Below are positions 12,601-21,500 of a stretch of 64,000 nt of DNA, one piece after another. Position 1 is the stretch's first letter. The number at the start of each line of letters is the position of its first letter. Origin of the DNA: Chimonanthus salicifolius. Taxonomy: Eukaryota > Streptophyta > Magnoliopsida > Laurales > Calycanthaceae. The translations under genes were made by a program, and so were the position numbers. The stretch spans positions 40,432,314 to 40,496,313 of the forward strand of contig CM023536.1 of the NCBI GenBank assembly GCA_013350335.1. The letters are read 5' to 3'. The notes beneath the pieces are model-generated. The model saw only the letters and a program-made list of their open reading frames with translations, was not told the origin of the DNA and made no database searches.

Positions 12601-15600
12601 CCATGTTCATAAAGAAACCCAAGGAAAAACTTGTAAATTCGGCCATATGCATAGGATACCCTCAATCGTTTATCTTATAGAAATCAGCCATATAGAACCC
12701 ATGTAGGCCTTTGTCTCTTGTAGAACCCTACACCACGCAAACTACACATCATTCCTACCTTATACACGACCCTCATGCATAACTCCTACAATTTTCGGCC
12801 ATGCATTTGATCATATGTATCCTAACTCTTGCAACCTTGTTTCTTATTCAAACCAGCCTTTCCCTAGCAGCCAAACAGTGTTCTCCATCCCCCTTTGAAA
12901 ATCGGTGCTCAAATCCACATGCAATTGAATTGTTCAATTTGTGCTGGTATTACATTCCATCAACAATCTTTGATACATTATGCCACATACTTTAGTAGAA
13001 TCAATTTTAGAATTTTCAGTTCTGGAAAAAAAAAATTAGAGAGAGTGCTCATGGATATCTTTCATCTTTACAAGTATTCAGAACCAACGTTTAGTGTAGC
13101 CCCAAACATATTCCCATGTTCCCCATCCACCAGAGAGGGAGCGTGACAAATGGTATCAAAGCTAGGTTTCGATCTTGGGACCTGTGGGTTGAACCTGACT
13201 TTGATACCATTTGTAACGACACATCCCTCCAACACAACATTGTCCACTTTAAGCCCACTTGCGGTGCCCGCACGGCTTTGCATTTGTTAGCCAACCCAAG
13301 ATTTCTCCCGAAAGGCCTTGTTTTAGAAGGAGAGTGTCCCAAGCTTATATACCACTGCACATTCCATTTTCCAGGCAATATGGGACCTTGAGATCACACC
13401 ATTCTGGCGACTTTTTCTCTCCCATTCTCACCTCTCGCAAACAAGGGTATCCCAATCCACCCCCTTAAGACCAGAGCCGTCTCCAGCTCTGTCCACACTA
13501 CAGTCCAAGAGTTGAACCTGTCTCTGATACCATTTATCACGTTGTGATGTGGCCAAAGCCAAGGATGTCAAATTTGACCTTCCCACCATTTCTAGCTTTG
13601 AATTTTTAAAGGCGTCAAATCTTATTTTCTTTGCGAATTTGAGTCACTAGACTTACCTCCATACTTCACATTTGGAATCTTTCGTTGAACCCATTTATTG
13701 TGACCAGACCATCTTTGGTCTTTCTTTGAGCTAGGCTACATCATGTTAACTAAAACATTTTTTAGTATTACAAAAGGAGCCTTAAAATCTAGGCTTTTTT
13801 CAAAAAAAAGTCTCTTAAAAACAAGGCATAAGTAAGGTGAACCTGCCTTAGAGTGAGGTGGGGTGCAAAATGGGTTTTGAGCAACTAAGGTGCGCCCAAT
13901 GTTGTTAAACTCGGCCCGACCCACAGTCAAACCGTTGGTTCGACCATGACCGACTACATGAAGGGTCGGGTCGCTGTAAAACTCGTCTGGGTTAAAACCC
14001 CTAAAAACCCATTGTCACCCGTGGTTTAACCCAGTTTATGTAATAACCCCGTGTCTCATTGGAAGTAAAACCCGTTTCTAAAATATATATAAAAATAATA
14101 ATTTACCAGCTGGGAATGGGATGGCATTGCCGACTTGGGACTAGGAAAGTGAAGAGAGAAGCAAGAAGAATACGAAAATCAGGGAAGAAAAAAAAAGGAA
14201 ATTTTAAAAAACAAAAATAAAATCTCACTCACTAATACTTCTCCATTGAAGGATCTTCCCATCTCCATCCACGCGGCGAATGATCGGAGACTCAAAGGCC
14301 GTTCCTTACTTTCTCTTTCGCAGTTTCGCTGATGGGTTCCTCTTCTCCCTTCTTCTGGATTTTCTTTCTCTTTTCACAAGATGGCAGCGGCGGCGGCGTT
14401 AGTGTTAGATGATGTAGAAAACGAAATTAGGGTTTCTTGAAGAAACTCAACTTTTGCACGATTTTAGGGCTTCTTAATGTAACACACGTGGGCACTTAGC
14501 CTTTCAACTCATATGAGGACGTGGTTTCTTAAAGAAACCTAAGCAGTAAGCACCCTTTTTAGGTTTTTAAAGACTTAAAATTTGTTTCTTTATAATTTGA
14601 TTCATCTATTATAAAGATAAATAAATAAATAGAAATGTGGGAGGCAGAAAATCCAACCCAATAAAATGTGGTTATTTAGATTAGTTAAATAGAAAAATTA
14701 AATTCATTTTTAAGGTTATTCATTTGATTTAAATTTATAAAATGGGTAATTCAAATAAAAAATATTTATATTTCAATTTGTTGTCCAGTTATAATTTTAT
14801 AATAATATTATGAGATTTAATAAATTTTATAGTGTAGAATTTTGATATTTGAGTGGGTTTATTTTTCAATTCAAAATAACTTGAGACTCGTCGAACTCGT
14901 CATAAATGAATGAAGCAACTGAGGCTAAATTTTAAAGCATGATATTTTTACAAAAAGCCACAAATGCCAATTGACTTTCAGTCTATTTAGCCATTATATT
15001 TATGACTACCTCTGGTGTATTTTATTTCTTTTTTATTTTAAGAAGATTCATTAAAAAATAATGTTGGATTAAAATTATATATGATAAGTCACGAGTACAT
15101 CAAAATTTGAACCTAAAATTCAATTTTTAGTCACTTGATTTTACTAGTAAAAGTTATTTTAATTTTTCAAAAAAATATTTTTTTTGTTTAAAATTTTATT
15201 TTACCTCATCAATTAAACATTAATTATTAATTTAATATTATTTATAATATAATATTCATGAGACGGGTTTGACCATGGTTGAAACCGGTTGAACCTTATT
15301 TAACCAAACCTTCTACCAAGACGGTTCGTGTCACGGGTCAGTTTTTAAAACATTGGTGCCTATGACTACTATGACCTATTATAGCAAAATCTTATTATTA
15401 TTATAGTAAGATCTTCTTGTAATCTTCCTTGATATGTATCTCTTATGAGAGAGAGAGATAGGAAAACCAATATGAGTTCAAACATGACAAACCTGAGCTA
15501 AATGATTAATTGAAGCATATTCAACAAATGTAACCAACAAGTGTTGGGGCATCCAACATGGAAATGTTGGCATCAAGTGCAACACATTGAGGACATACAA

Positions 15601-16806
15601 GTGTCCTCATATTAGCTTGCAATGCTTCAAATATCACACGAGGATTTTTTTTTCTTTTCACATGCATGCCCAAACATCTCAAACAATATTACCAGAATTT
15701 CACTTCTATTCGACATTACATCATCTCATGTAGGCATAAAAAAAAATTTACCCTATCCATCTTTGGATATGTAGATAAACCACATGAAAATCACACAACC
15801 TCCAATGAAGATTTCTCTCTACTATCTAGTTTCCTTTCCCATTTTACTCACTTGGGTAATAAAATTACCTATTATCCAAAATAGTTTCCCCATTTCCCTA
15901 TAAAAATCTGTTGTCAAAAAAGAGGAGTAATAACCAGAAATTGCATGCTACCTCCTCCTTTACTTTTTGAGAGGTAACTGCATGTTCTTATCAAAACATA
16001 CCAATTCATGTGATTCCACAGAATTGTGAAGCAAAAGAAATTAAAAAAATAAATAAATAAGAGTGAAGTTACTCCTCTTCATTAACAGGTGGAACTGGCA
16101 CTTCTGCTTTTGCTGCTCAATCCCATTATCATCAAGTATTTAGTTGGGAGAAATATCAAATTAACATAATATCTGGTACTAACTTAGCAGTACAATCACA
16201 TCGTAGATTTATTTTTTCTTTGACAAGTGCACAGTGGAATGGATATCATGAATCATAAATTTTGAAAAAATAATCAAACAGATGAAACATGGGATACATC
16301 CATACACGACACAAATTGGTATTGAAAAAAAAAAGGATACAAAACAAGGGGGAAAACCCAAGAAAGAAAAAAGAAATTGTACAAGAATACAAAAAATAGC
16401 TCAGAGATTTTAGAGCTTGCGTACCTCCTCGGCAGTGATTATCGCCCTAATATGCTGATCACAAAGTGAAACCACAACCACAATCCAAAGCAAATCAAAA
16501 CCAAATCAAACAGCTAATTTTATAGAACGAAAGAAGGAAAAGATGGAGAAAATTGTAGACCTCGAGATTGAGAACGATGGCCCGTTCTCGGCCTAAGATT
16601 GTAGAAGGGTAAGAAAGGAGGGGGTCGAGGATTCGAAGATCGCGAGCATGGATCTCAACTCGGTGCATGATGGCATACTTGTCTACATCCAAGATAGTTC
16701 CCTCCCCAGTGCAATCGAGAAGAATCCAACTCCTCGATACAGCCGTCTTCTTCTTCAGAGCTGCTGCTTGTGGATCTGCAGCCACTAAGAATCCCTCTCG
16801 AGCCAT
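538..16806 (-). CDS. MRS2: MRS2/MGT (CorA-type) Mg2+ transporter, 5' five exons, 3' end outside window
   Basis: Members of this family move Mg2+ across plant membranes as pentameric channels. Five exons join in phase with GT-AG borders: 16806-16561, 16454-16425, 5430-5277, 4541-4420 and 612-538, giving about 209 residues. Exon 1 reads [13 protein letters not shown] at its start and contains ARDLRILDP and [17 protein letters not shown]. Exon 2 is [10 protein letters not shown], exon 3 starts [18 protein letters not shown], exon 4 has [19 protein letters not shown], and exon 5 is [19 protein letters not shown] plus TARVQK. These blocks follow the order of the MRS2 cytosolic domain, closest by recall to the Arabidopsis MRS2-7/MRS2-2 group. 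The two transmembrane helices and the GMN selectivity motif should lie left of position 1. The start at 16806 is the only ATG in frame before the conserved region. No stop or frameshift is seen in the exons, so the gene looks intact despite introns of 10,994 and 3,807 bp. Confidence 0.93.
613..1989. other. MRS2 intron 4, unassigned AT-rich sequence
   Basis: No coding region was recognised. Open stretches at 1068-1368 on both strands match no family I know and overlap each other. The piece at 1370-1450 holds an imperfect inverted repeat around AGTTGTGTAGTTAG and CTAACTACACAGCT, a possible small palindromic insertion. Confidence 0.5.
1990..4200 (+). mobile_element. LINE (RTE-like) reverse-transcriptase remnant, interrupted
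   Basis: This is a degenerate non-LTR retrotransposon lying antisense to MRS2. At 1990-2170 a frameshifted reading gives GISTISTLF, then [18 protein letters not shown] and [10 protein letters not shown], the fingers/palm region of plant RTE-type LINEs. From about 3322 the protein resumes (MYENNM, then the SALSPYLF-like and KYLGATV motifs near 3600). It runs to EKMGK near 3985 and DGAKWNQ with the C-terminal PRQIGT-like end near 4190. Many stops and frameshifts show it is dead. About 1.15 kb of unrelated DNA sits between the halves. Confidence 0.75.
2171..3319. repeat. Unidentified ~1.15-kb insertion in the LINE remnant
   Basis: The two LINE halves stop and resume around a RYINIIKD-MYEG type site, so this piece was probably inserted. 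It is non-coding and holds several runs of T (2583-2595, 2708-2720, 3052-3064) and a stretch rich in the word TTTGAATT (2850-3010). I could not identify terminal repeats. Confidence 0.4.
4420..4541 (-). CDS. MRS2: MRS2 exon 4
   Basis: This exon reads [19 protein letters not shown] and then [21 protein letters not shown], with acceptor ACAG at 4545-4542 and donor GTAAAAG from 4419. It is part of the long helical stalk of CorA/MRS2 proteins. An upstream alternative acceptor (CACAG before TGCTTATTC) was rejected because it breaks the reading phase with exon 3. Confidence 0.93.
4663..4887. repeat. Three tandem copies of a ~75-bp unit (expanded MITE terminus)
   Basis: The units start at 4663, 4738 and 4811 (75, 73 and about 77 bp). 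Each has ATAATTTCAAAA, then TCCGATAAAGTGAAATGATC and GTGCACGGTATTAGGC. They differ at only a few positions. Confidence 0.9.
4663..5248. mobile_element. MITE-like element with long terminal inverted repeats, in MRS2 intron 3
   Basis: The left end, reading ATGATCAC.TGCATA..GG-TG then CACCTAGGCATGGG-CCACCAAA, is the reverse complement of the right end (about 5145-5248). The right end reads in inverse GATTATCAGAAAAGGATGATC, minus its last base, then CCTGCATATGGGTGAGTGC and CCTAGGCATGGGATCACCAAA. The inverted repeats are about 90 bp. No transposase is present. The left terminus has been tandemly triplicated. Confidence 0.7.
5277..5430 (-). CDS. MRS2: MRS2 exon 3
   Basis: This exon starts [18 protein letters not shown] after acceptor ATAG (5434-5431) and ends in the acidic stretch DVEASEEDG with donor GTATGT from 5276. 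It has 154 bases, so it leaves phase 1. The split codon G+AG restores the glutamate before SPFEF in exon 4, which supports the join. Confidence 0.92.
5733..6130 (+). mobile_element. LINE (RTE-like) 3'-end fragment with a ~162-bp tandem duplication
   Basis: The translation near 5920-6120 reads [28 protein letters not shown] and [19 protein letters not shown]. This is the C-terminal region of plant RTE LINEs (usually PIDDKMREARLRWFGH, then GRPKKTW). The segment with CAAACACATGAGAAAAACCT occurs twice, starting at 5733 and about 5895. The last 45 bp (TGGAAAAGAAGAGCTCAGAA onwards) appear again at 6544-6590. Confidence 0.7.
6131..6600. repeat. AT-rich insertion between duplicated LINE tail segments
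   Basis: The copies at 6087-6130 and 6544-6590 share TGGAAAAGAAGAGCTCAGAA and TTAATGAGATTAG. They flank about 410 bp of AT-rich DNA with many CGATAA and ATATCCCG words. Either the middle was inserted with a long flanking duplication, or two LINE tails lie side by side. Confidence 0.45.
6610..6760. repeat. Cluster of CGTATCCG-type short repeats
   Basis: Within 150 bp the words GTATCCG, CGTATC, TCGGATA and GATAC recur in both orientations (for example CGTATCCGAGCCGTACCGTC and GTGTCGGATATGCACC). This is a locally palindromic simple-sequence cluster. Confidence 0.6.
7176..11247 (+). pseudogene. Ty3/gypsy chromovirus pol pseudogene (RT, RNase H, integrase, C-terminal chromodomain-like region)
   Basis: This is the decayed polyprotein of an LTR retrotransposon. 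In order it shows: the protease-RT linker [15 protein letters not shown] (7187); a deletion; [15 protein letters not shown] (7280); the RT core [13 protein letters not shown] (7455) and MPFGVTNAP (7557); the catalytic FIDD motif (about 7648, one frame shifted); and a 1.29-kb insertion. RT resumes with [20 protein letters not shown] (9175). RNase H follows with [16 protein letters not shown] (9376) and the integrase core with [11 protein letters not shown] (10191) and VSDRDSRF. The HHCC finger near 9980-10110 is broken, with the second His read as Tyr and the last Cys as Arg. The C-terminus has [13 protein letters not shown] and [20 protein letters not shown], as in Tekay/Del-type chromoviruses. 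There are many stops and frameshifts. The GAG and the 5' end are missing. Confidence 0.9.
7873..9166. mobile_element. 1,294-bp insertion inside the gypsy RT domain, 5-bp duplication GCGCA
   Basis: RT coding stops after VVLKWER (7860) and resumes at 9169. Both edges carry GCGCA (7868-7872 and 9162-9166), a plausible target-site duplication. The insert is non-coding. It has a TATAAAG box at about 7979, AATAAAA near 8022, then a long C/T-rich stretch (8100-8900). That layout resembles the U3-R-U5 of an LTR, but the ends are not TG/CA, so the class is unknown. Confidence 0.6.
11248..11281 (+). promoter_or_regulatory. Polypurine tract before gypsy 3' LTR
   Basis: After the pol stop comes TTTAAGAGGGTAGGT, directly followed by TGTAATGACCCGACCC. 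This is the usual priming site for plus-strand DNA synthesis in Tekay-type elements. Confidence 0.65.
11282..13148 (+). mobile_element. LTR of the Ty3/gypsy (Tekay/Del-like) element
   Basis: It starts TGTAATGACCCGACCC directly after the polypurine tract and ends GGGAGCGTGACA, followed by AATGGTATCAAAGC. The inside is non-coding with a C/T-rich leader-like part (11,950-12,300). Because a primer-binding site follows it, this LTR also looks like the 5' LTR of a second copy. The start is well supported, the end moderately. Confidence 0.6.
13149..13211. repeat. Two head-to-head primer-binding sites forming an inverted repeat
   Basis: TGGTATCAAAGCTAGGTTTC at 13151 is matched by GAACCTGACTTTGATACCA near 13191-13209 in inverse, giving arms of about 20 bp with a 20-bp spacer. 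The left arm follows the gypsy LTR end, and the right arm belongs to the TRIM-like unit. Confidence 0.8.
13149..13541 (-). mobile_element. TRIM-like miniature retroelement on the minus strand
   Basis: On the minus strand, 13549-13538 reads TGGTATCAGAGACAGG (primer-binding site), then about 95 bp of leader with AAGGGGGTGG. A 232-bp LTR-like unit (13443-13212) follows, starting TGTTTGCGAG and ending CGTTACA. After it comes a second TGGTATCAAAGTCAGGTTCA. A TATATAAGC box lies near 13349. The layout and words match small plant TRIM repeats with TGATACCATTTGTAACG junctions. The outer 5' LTR copy is missing or unrecognisable. Confidence 0.6.
13542..13896. other. MRS2 intron 2, unassigned sequence
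   Basis: No gene or clear repeat was recognised between the TRIM-like element and the DNA-transposon-like element. Confidence 0.5.
13897..15355. mobile_element. Non-autonomous DNA-transposon-like element, 1.46 kb
   Basis: The left end CAATGTTGTTAAACTCGGCC and the inverse right end CAATGTTTTAAAAACTGACC form terminal inverted repeats of about 30 bp, continuing through variants of GACCCG and GGTTTGACCATGG. No transposase was seen. The flanks (GGTGCGCC and GTGCCTAT) do not give a clean target duplication. The middle holds a gene-like 5' leader and a tiny reading frame (14381-14440). Confidence 0.5.
14381..14440 (+). pseudogene. 20-codon reading frame ([19 protein letters not shown]), possibly captured first-exon fragment
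   Basis: It sits after a C/T-rich leader (14,225-14,375) with a local rise in GC (GCAGCGGCGGCGGCG), unlike the AT-rich element around it. It reads like the N-terminus of a plant protein followed by an early stop. No product can be named. Confidence 0.25.
15356..16424. other. MRS2 intron 2, 5' portion, unassigned
   Basis: This is AT-rich intron sequence leading back to the exon 2 donor at 16424. No coding region, RNA gene or clear transposon end was recognised. Confidence 0.6.
16425..16454 (-). CDS. MRS2: MRS2 exon 2 (30-bp micro-exon)
   Basis: This 30-bp exon encodes [10 protein letters not shown]. It has acceptor CAG at 16457-16455 and donor GTACGC from 16424. It is phase 0 at both ends and matches the conserved [11 protein letters not shown] segment of the family. 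It is too short to appear as an open reading frame. The 10,994-bp intron starts directly after it. Confidence 0.92.
16561..16806 (-). CDS. MRS2: MRS2 exon 1
   Basis: This exon carries 82 codons from ATG (16806-16804) to NLE, followed by donor GTCTAC at 16560. The N-terminus is charged and lacks an obvious signal peptide, as in family members of the MRS2-7 type. The RSWILLD and [18 protein letters not shown] segments form the first beta-rich part of the cytosolic domain. A 106-bp intron follows. Confidence 0.93.
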
Positions 16807-17040
16807 CTTGGCAGTCCAATTCAAACATCAAAATGAAGTGGCTTTGGGGAAATTAGGGCTTGAGATTGGGATGGGAATGGACAATTACATGGCCAATAAT
16901 TATGGCGGGTGGAGAGAAGAAATCACCAACAGCAAACTGGCGTACACAAATTCTCTCCTTCTTCCTCTCCTCCATTAACGTTTATTTTATGCTCTTTCGC
17001 TCCTCCATTGAATTTTATTTTATGCTCTTCTAATGCCTTC
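16807..17040 (-). promoter_or_regulatory. Probable MRS2 5' UTR and core promoter with a 33-bp tandem duplication
   Basis: Upstream of the start codon (rightward on the + strand) lies a purine-rich leader on the gene strand, typical of plant 5' UTRs. Two adjacent 33-bp copies (16967-16999 and 17000-17032) each contain GAGCATAAAATAAA on the gene strand. Either could act as a TATA-like box. The exact transcription start cannot be read from the sequence. Confidence 0.4.
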
Positions 17041-17615
17041 CTTCGTACAAACACAAGAGTTAAAAGCGGCACCGCAACTGCATGAAAAATAGAACCCAAA
17101 CAAAGTATCTTACTAAACCTTTTCCTTATGTTTAATTTAAAATATATTTTTTAGAATTTTATTAGATTTTTATATTTTAACCATGGTTTAAATTAAATCA
17201 CACTTTAAATTTGTCAAAATTTATGAAATTAAAATGTTTAAAATATGAAAATCTTAAATAAAAATGACTACAATAGAAATGAAAATTGGATTGCAAGAAT
17301 GGTACGGTGAGCCACTTGCTATCACCTAGATAGAAGAGCACAATTATTATCTCCAATTTGTCATTTGTTTAAACATCTGGTTTAGATAAGTATTTATTTA
17401 ATTAGAAAAATAAAAGACTAGATTTTATATAAATACAAACGAATATATTCCAATCGTTAAATTAGAGAAATTAGATGAACTCATAGTTTTTTTTCTAAAT
17501 TTTCATTGGTATTTTCGCTGAACATTAGAGATAAGACTAATCCTATAGATAGATAGAACCACCCACAAACCTCCTGTTTCAAATAACTCTGAAGAAGGTC
17601 AAATTAAAACCTCTA
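17041..17615. other. Intergenic AT-rich sequence upstream of MRS2
   Basis: No gene or well-defined repeat is visible. Confidence 0.5.
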
Positions 17616-18183
17616 GGTTGAGTTTGAATGAGGGATAAATTTTATCGAAATTACTTTTAATCGGAGGTTACCTTTGAATAGGAGTTATTCTTATACATGT
17701 ATTTCTTTAATCTTGTTTAGTAATTATAATGGAAAAGTTAGAACTTAAAAAAAAATTGTTTGGTAATTTTAAAGAGGGAAACTTGATGTATTAATAATTT
17801 TATGAGAATTAATGATTTTTAATAAATCTATATAACATAAAATCAAATTAAAATTTTATGTAACATAATAATTAAATATTACCCATCAAGTAAAAACTAA
17901 CAATGTAGCTTATAATAATATTATACAATTTTTTTATGAATTTCTTCTCATAATTATAATTTAAAATAAACACTTATGTTCCAACTGTAATAAGTGAGAA
18001 GAATAGAAAACAATTTTTACAAATAATATTTTAAAATCCTAATAAAAGAATAAAAAATGTGAACAATTTTCTTTATAAAAATTCATAATTTGTTCCTTGG
18101 TGATGTGAAATATGTAATATAATAAGCTATTGTAATAGTTTATAAAAAAATCCAAGTTAATAAATCATAACTAAGATAAAATT
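17616..18183 (+). repeat. Dispersed ~570-bp repeat, copy 1
   Basis: It begins GGTTGAGTTTGAATGAGGGA and ends AACTAAGATAAA. It aligns end to end with 29404-29989, sharing for example TTTATGAGAATTAATGATTT against a close variant, and AATTCATAATTTGTTC plus TTGGTGATGTGAAA. It is non-coding and strongly AT-rich, probably a non-autonomous DNA transposon. Confidence 0.75.
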
Positions 18184-18551
18184 AATATTAAGAACACAAT
18201 ATTTCAAGTTAATAAATCTAAGTAATCATTTTTTTAGTGTGAAAATAATATCATGTCTTTCTCACATTAAGTAAAAAACATCATTGTTTTTTTAAATAAA
18301 TTTTTAAATGATAATATTAGCGATTTTTTTATTTTTAATTGTTTTGGTTTTGAAAGTATTATTGAAAGATAGTGCCATTTAAATTTAAACAAATAGTTTA
18401 TTTTATAAATTTAGCATTATTAAATAAATAAAAGATGAAACCATAACAAATACGAAAACTTTGAAAATAATGATAATTTTATACGTTTAATAAATAAATA
18501 AATTCACCTTTTTTTTATATTCTTTACCTTGTAATTATTTATGTAACAAAT
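18184..18551. other. AT-rich intergenic sequence
   Basis: Nothing was recognised. The last five bases (CAAAT, 18547-18551) are the left target duplication of the next element. Confidence 0.5.
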
Positions 18552-21500
18552 TGTAATGTCCCAACCCTGGAGTAGTGGGTCAGTAGCGGTGAGTAAAATA
18601 AATTTAGAAAAATTACTATAGTTAAATTGATTTGTTAATTTAATTTGATAAATTTATTTGGGGAAAACACAATTGAAGTTAGGGATTGAATAATAGACCC
18701 GATTGCACACACTTTCTTCTCAAAGAGAATTTACAAATTTATCCCCTTCGAATTAAAATTTAGTAAAGGGAAAATTAATTGTCAACTTAGACTTTAACTC
18801 CCCTAAGTTAGAATTTCAATTGGAAGTATTCTATTAAGAATTTAAAATCAATAAATAGGTTCCAACTTTAATTAACTAAATTTAATCAATGAATGGCAGA
18901 TTAATCTATGGAAAACCCGACCCTAAAACCCGAGATTCATTCTAAGTCGTGTGGATCCTTTGGAATCCACACCTCTTCGATTCTCCCCTCTTTCCTCATT
19001 TAAACACGAAAACGAATCCTATTCTCCATTGTATACTTTCCGTTTTTAACTCCTCAAATCCGAATCCTTCTCGGAAAAAACCAGCCGACCTTACTTGTTT
19101 TAAATCCATGCATTGGCAGCCGATTTCCTCTCTGTGTTTTCGATCTCCAAGTAGCGGCAGCAACCTTGTATCCCTCTCCTCTGTACGGAAGCATCTCTTG
19201 TTGTAACCAACCACCCCTCTCGAGTTCTCATTCCTCCTTACCTCTTTGAAGACCAAATTTTCGTTCGAAAGTAGCAGAGCAGCACCACCTTGGGACGAGC
19301 CTTTCCGTCCGTGTCTCCATGCAACAGCAACAAATAGGTATGCATCTATTTCTTAATTCCTTTCTTCTTCTGTTTGCCCCTCTTTTCCCCGTCGCTGCAA
19401 CTCGAACCCTGTAGATCTATTGTCAATCAAATCTTAAGGATTCCTTGACCACCTTGCATCAGCCCTGAAATTGTTCCCAAGTTGGGACAGATCTCAGTTA
19501 AAACGTGTCGATAGGGCCTTCAACCTAAACCCTTGTTGTATCATAACAGTAAATAATTCCAGGTGTTTGCTTTCCAATCAAACCCAAACCGAACATGTCT
19601 GTGAGTTTATTTATACTACTTTTAATTTCAAACTGTGCAGATTAGCTGTATCCTTAACTTTTGTATTTGCCTAAAATAATTGTAGTTTTGCCCTTTCTCT
19701 AAAAGACTAACAGGACCTAGTTGGTCCTAAATTCTATACCCATAAATTATAACTGACTGATTTTAAGACTGATTTTAGTGTTAGTTTGTTGAGTACATAG
19801 ACTCTAGAGAACCCCATCAATCTGATTAAATTGGGACTTTAAAACATAGCATAGTGGTTATTTTTTTTAATTGTTATCTGATCTTCTTAAAGGTTTTGCT
19901 TCAGTCAAGATAATAAATAATATGTACCCTATACCATTGTGTTTTTCTTTATCATATGCAACATGATATTATTTTTATCCAAAGTTACATGAATAAGGCC
20001 AAGTTTTAATTACGAATTTGTTTTAAAGTACCTATTTTATTATGAACTATAGTTTAAATCCTACTTATTTATTTATTTCAAGAATATGTGATTTGAAACC
20101 ACAAGTTTTTCCTAATACAAAAGTGTAGAAGCCTTTATTTCAAGAATTTTGGTTCTCTGATTAGATTACATATCAAACTGAATTTGAAGAAATTTCAACC
20201 TTCCTACTTTAACCAAAACTTAATTACTTATTATGAGTTAAACCATTTTCTTACAGATCCAAGGCCAAACCTTGACAGTGGATTTAATTCCTCCCTTCCT
20301 CATTTTATTTAAATACTATGAATGTTTTTACCGGATTTCCAAGTCAAGTTTTGTTGGACTTTTGGGAACTTACAACAGTTTTTCATACACATAATTATGT
20401 TTATATATAGTCAAAAGGAACCAGCCCATATCATAAATTGACTAGTTGATAATAGAGAGATTTTCACCCTTCAAAATGTTAATGTTGGGAAACAGTTTGG
20501 GGCCCAATGTTTACCCAAATCTGATCGGTAGAATCTGTCTCCATTTTACCCAAACTAGAGCCTTAGGCCAATCTGTTGTTGTCCAACTTGAGTCTGTAAT
20601 GTAAAACCCATCCCTTGTCTAGCCCCTAACCTTGGATCCTCCCACGTTCATAGTTGGAACAACATCAATCACATATATTTAATAATTTTCGCGCAATAAT
20701 TATTTCAAGATGGAAGTAACATTAATGATACTTGGAACTTCACCCATATTCTACAGCACATCCAGGATCTTCTACTTGCTTAAGTTCAAGTTGGGAAGCG
20801 TTGAATTCATCACTTACATTTCACAAACTTCTAGGTGAGGGAAATAATTCACTACATACTTTTGAATATGATTCCTTATATTATGTGTTTACGCAATGAA
20901 AATATTATATTTTGTTGCGTGATTGGAATATAATTGTTGGATCTATAATAGACTGAGTGCATATTAATAATGGTTGTGATCCGGTATTCACTCACAGTAG
21001 TGCAAGGGAGATTTTGGCTAAACATTCTATTGGCCGTGAGGAGACTCAGTCTGTCCGGATCAGGAATCTAACCATTAATGTTGTTGAAAGATCCAATGAT
21101 TTATATTCGTAGATTGATGATTATTGGTATGGTATCGTTGAATTATTAATCTTGATTGGGCATGTTTGAATGTTGATTTTTATAATTAAAATAATTATGA
21201 TGCTTGGACTATTGCTATGTTTATTTCAATGTATATGCATGCTATGGCAAATGAGACATTGATTATAATGTAATAATATGCTTAGAATGGAAGTCATAAT
21301 TCTATAAGCATGTTATGATTAATTACGCATGTTGATTGGCATTGACCATAGCATTCTCATATTCATAGCATTGGGTATGAGGGTGCAATCCATGAGTGTT
21401 ACTTTAAGTGGGAAGACCATTACGGTGGAAGAGATGTGATATCCGTGACAAGTCATGAGGGTTGTTATTTGGTGGTAGGTTGTGTTATCCTCACTTTAAG

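Noticed and set aside
13116..13391. 91-codon frame and its antisense
   Set aside because: It spans the LTR end, the inverted primer-binding sites and the TRIM-like LTR, so it is not a gene.
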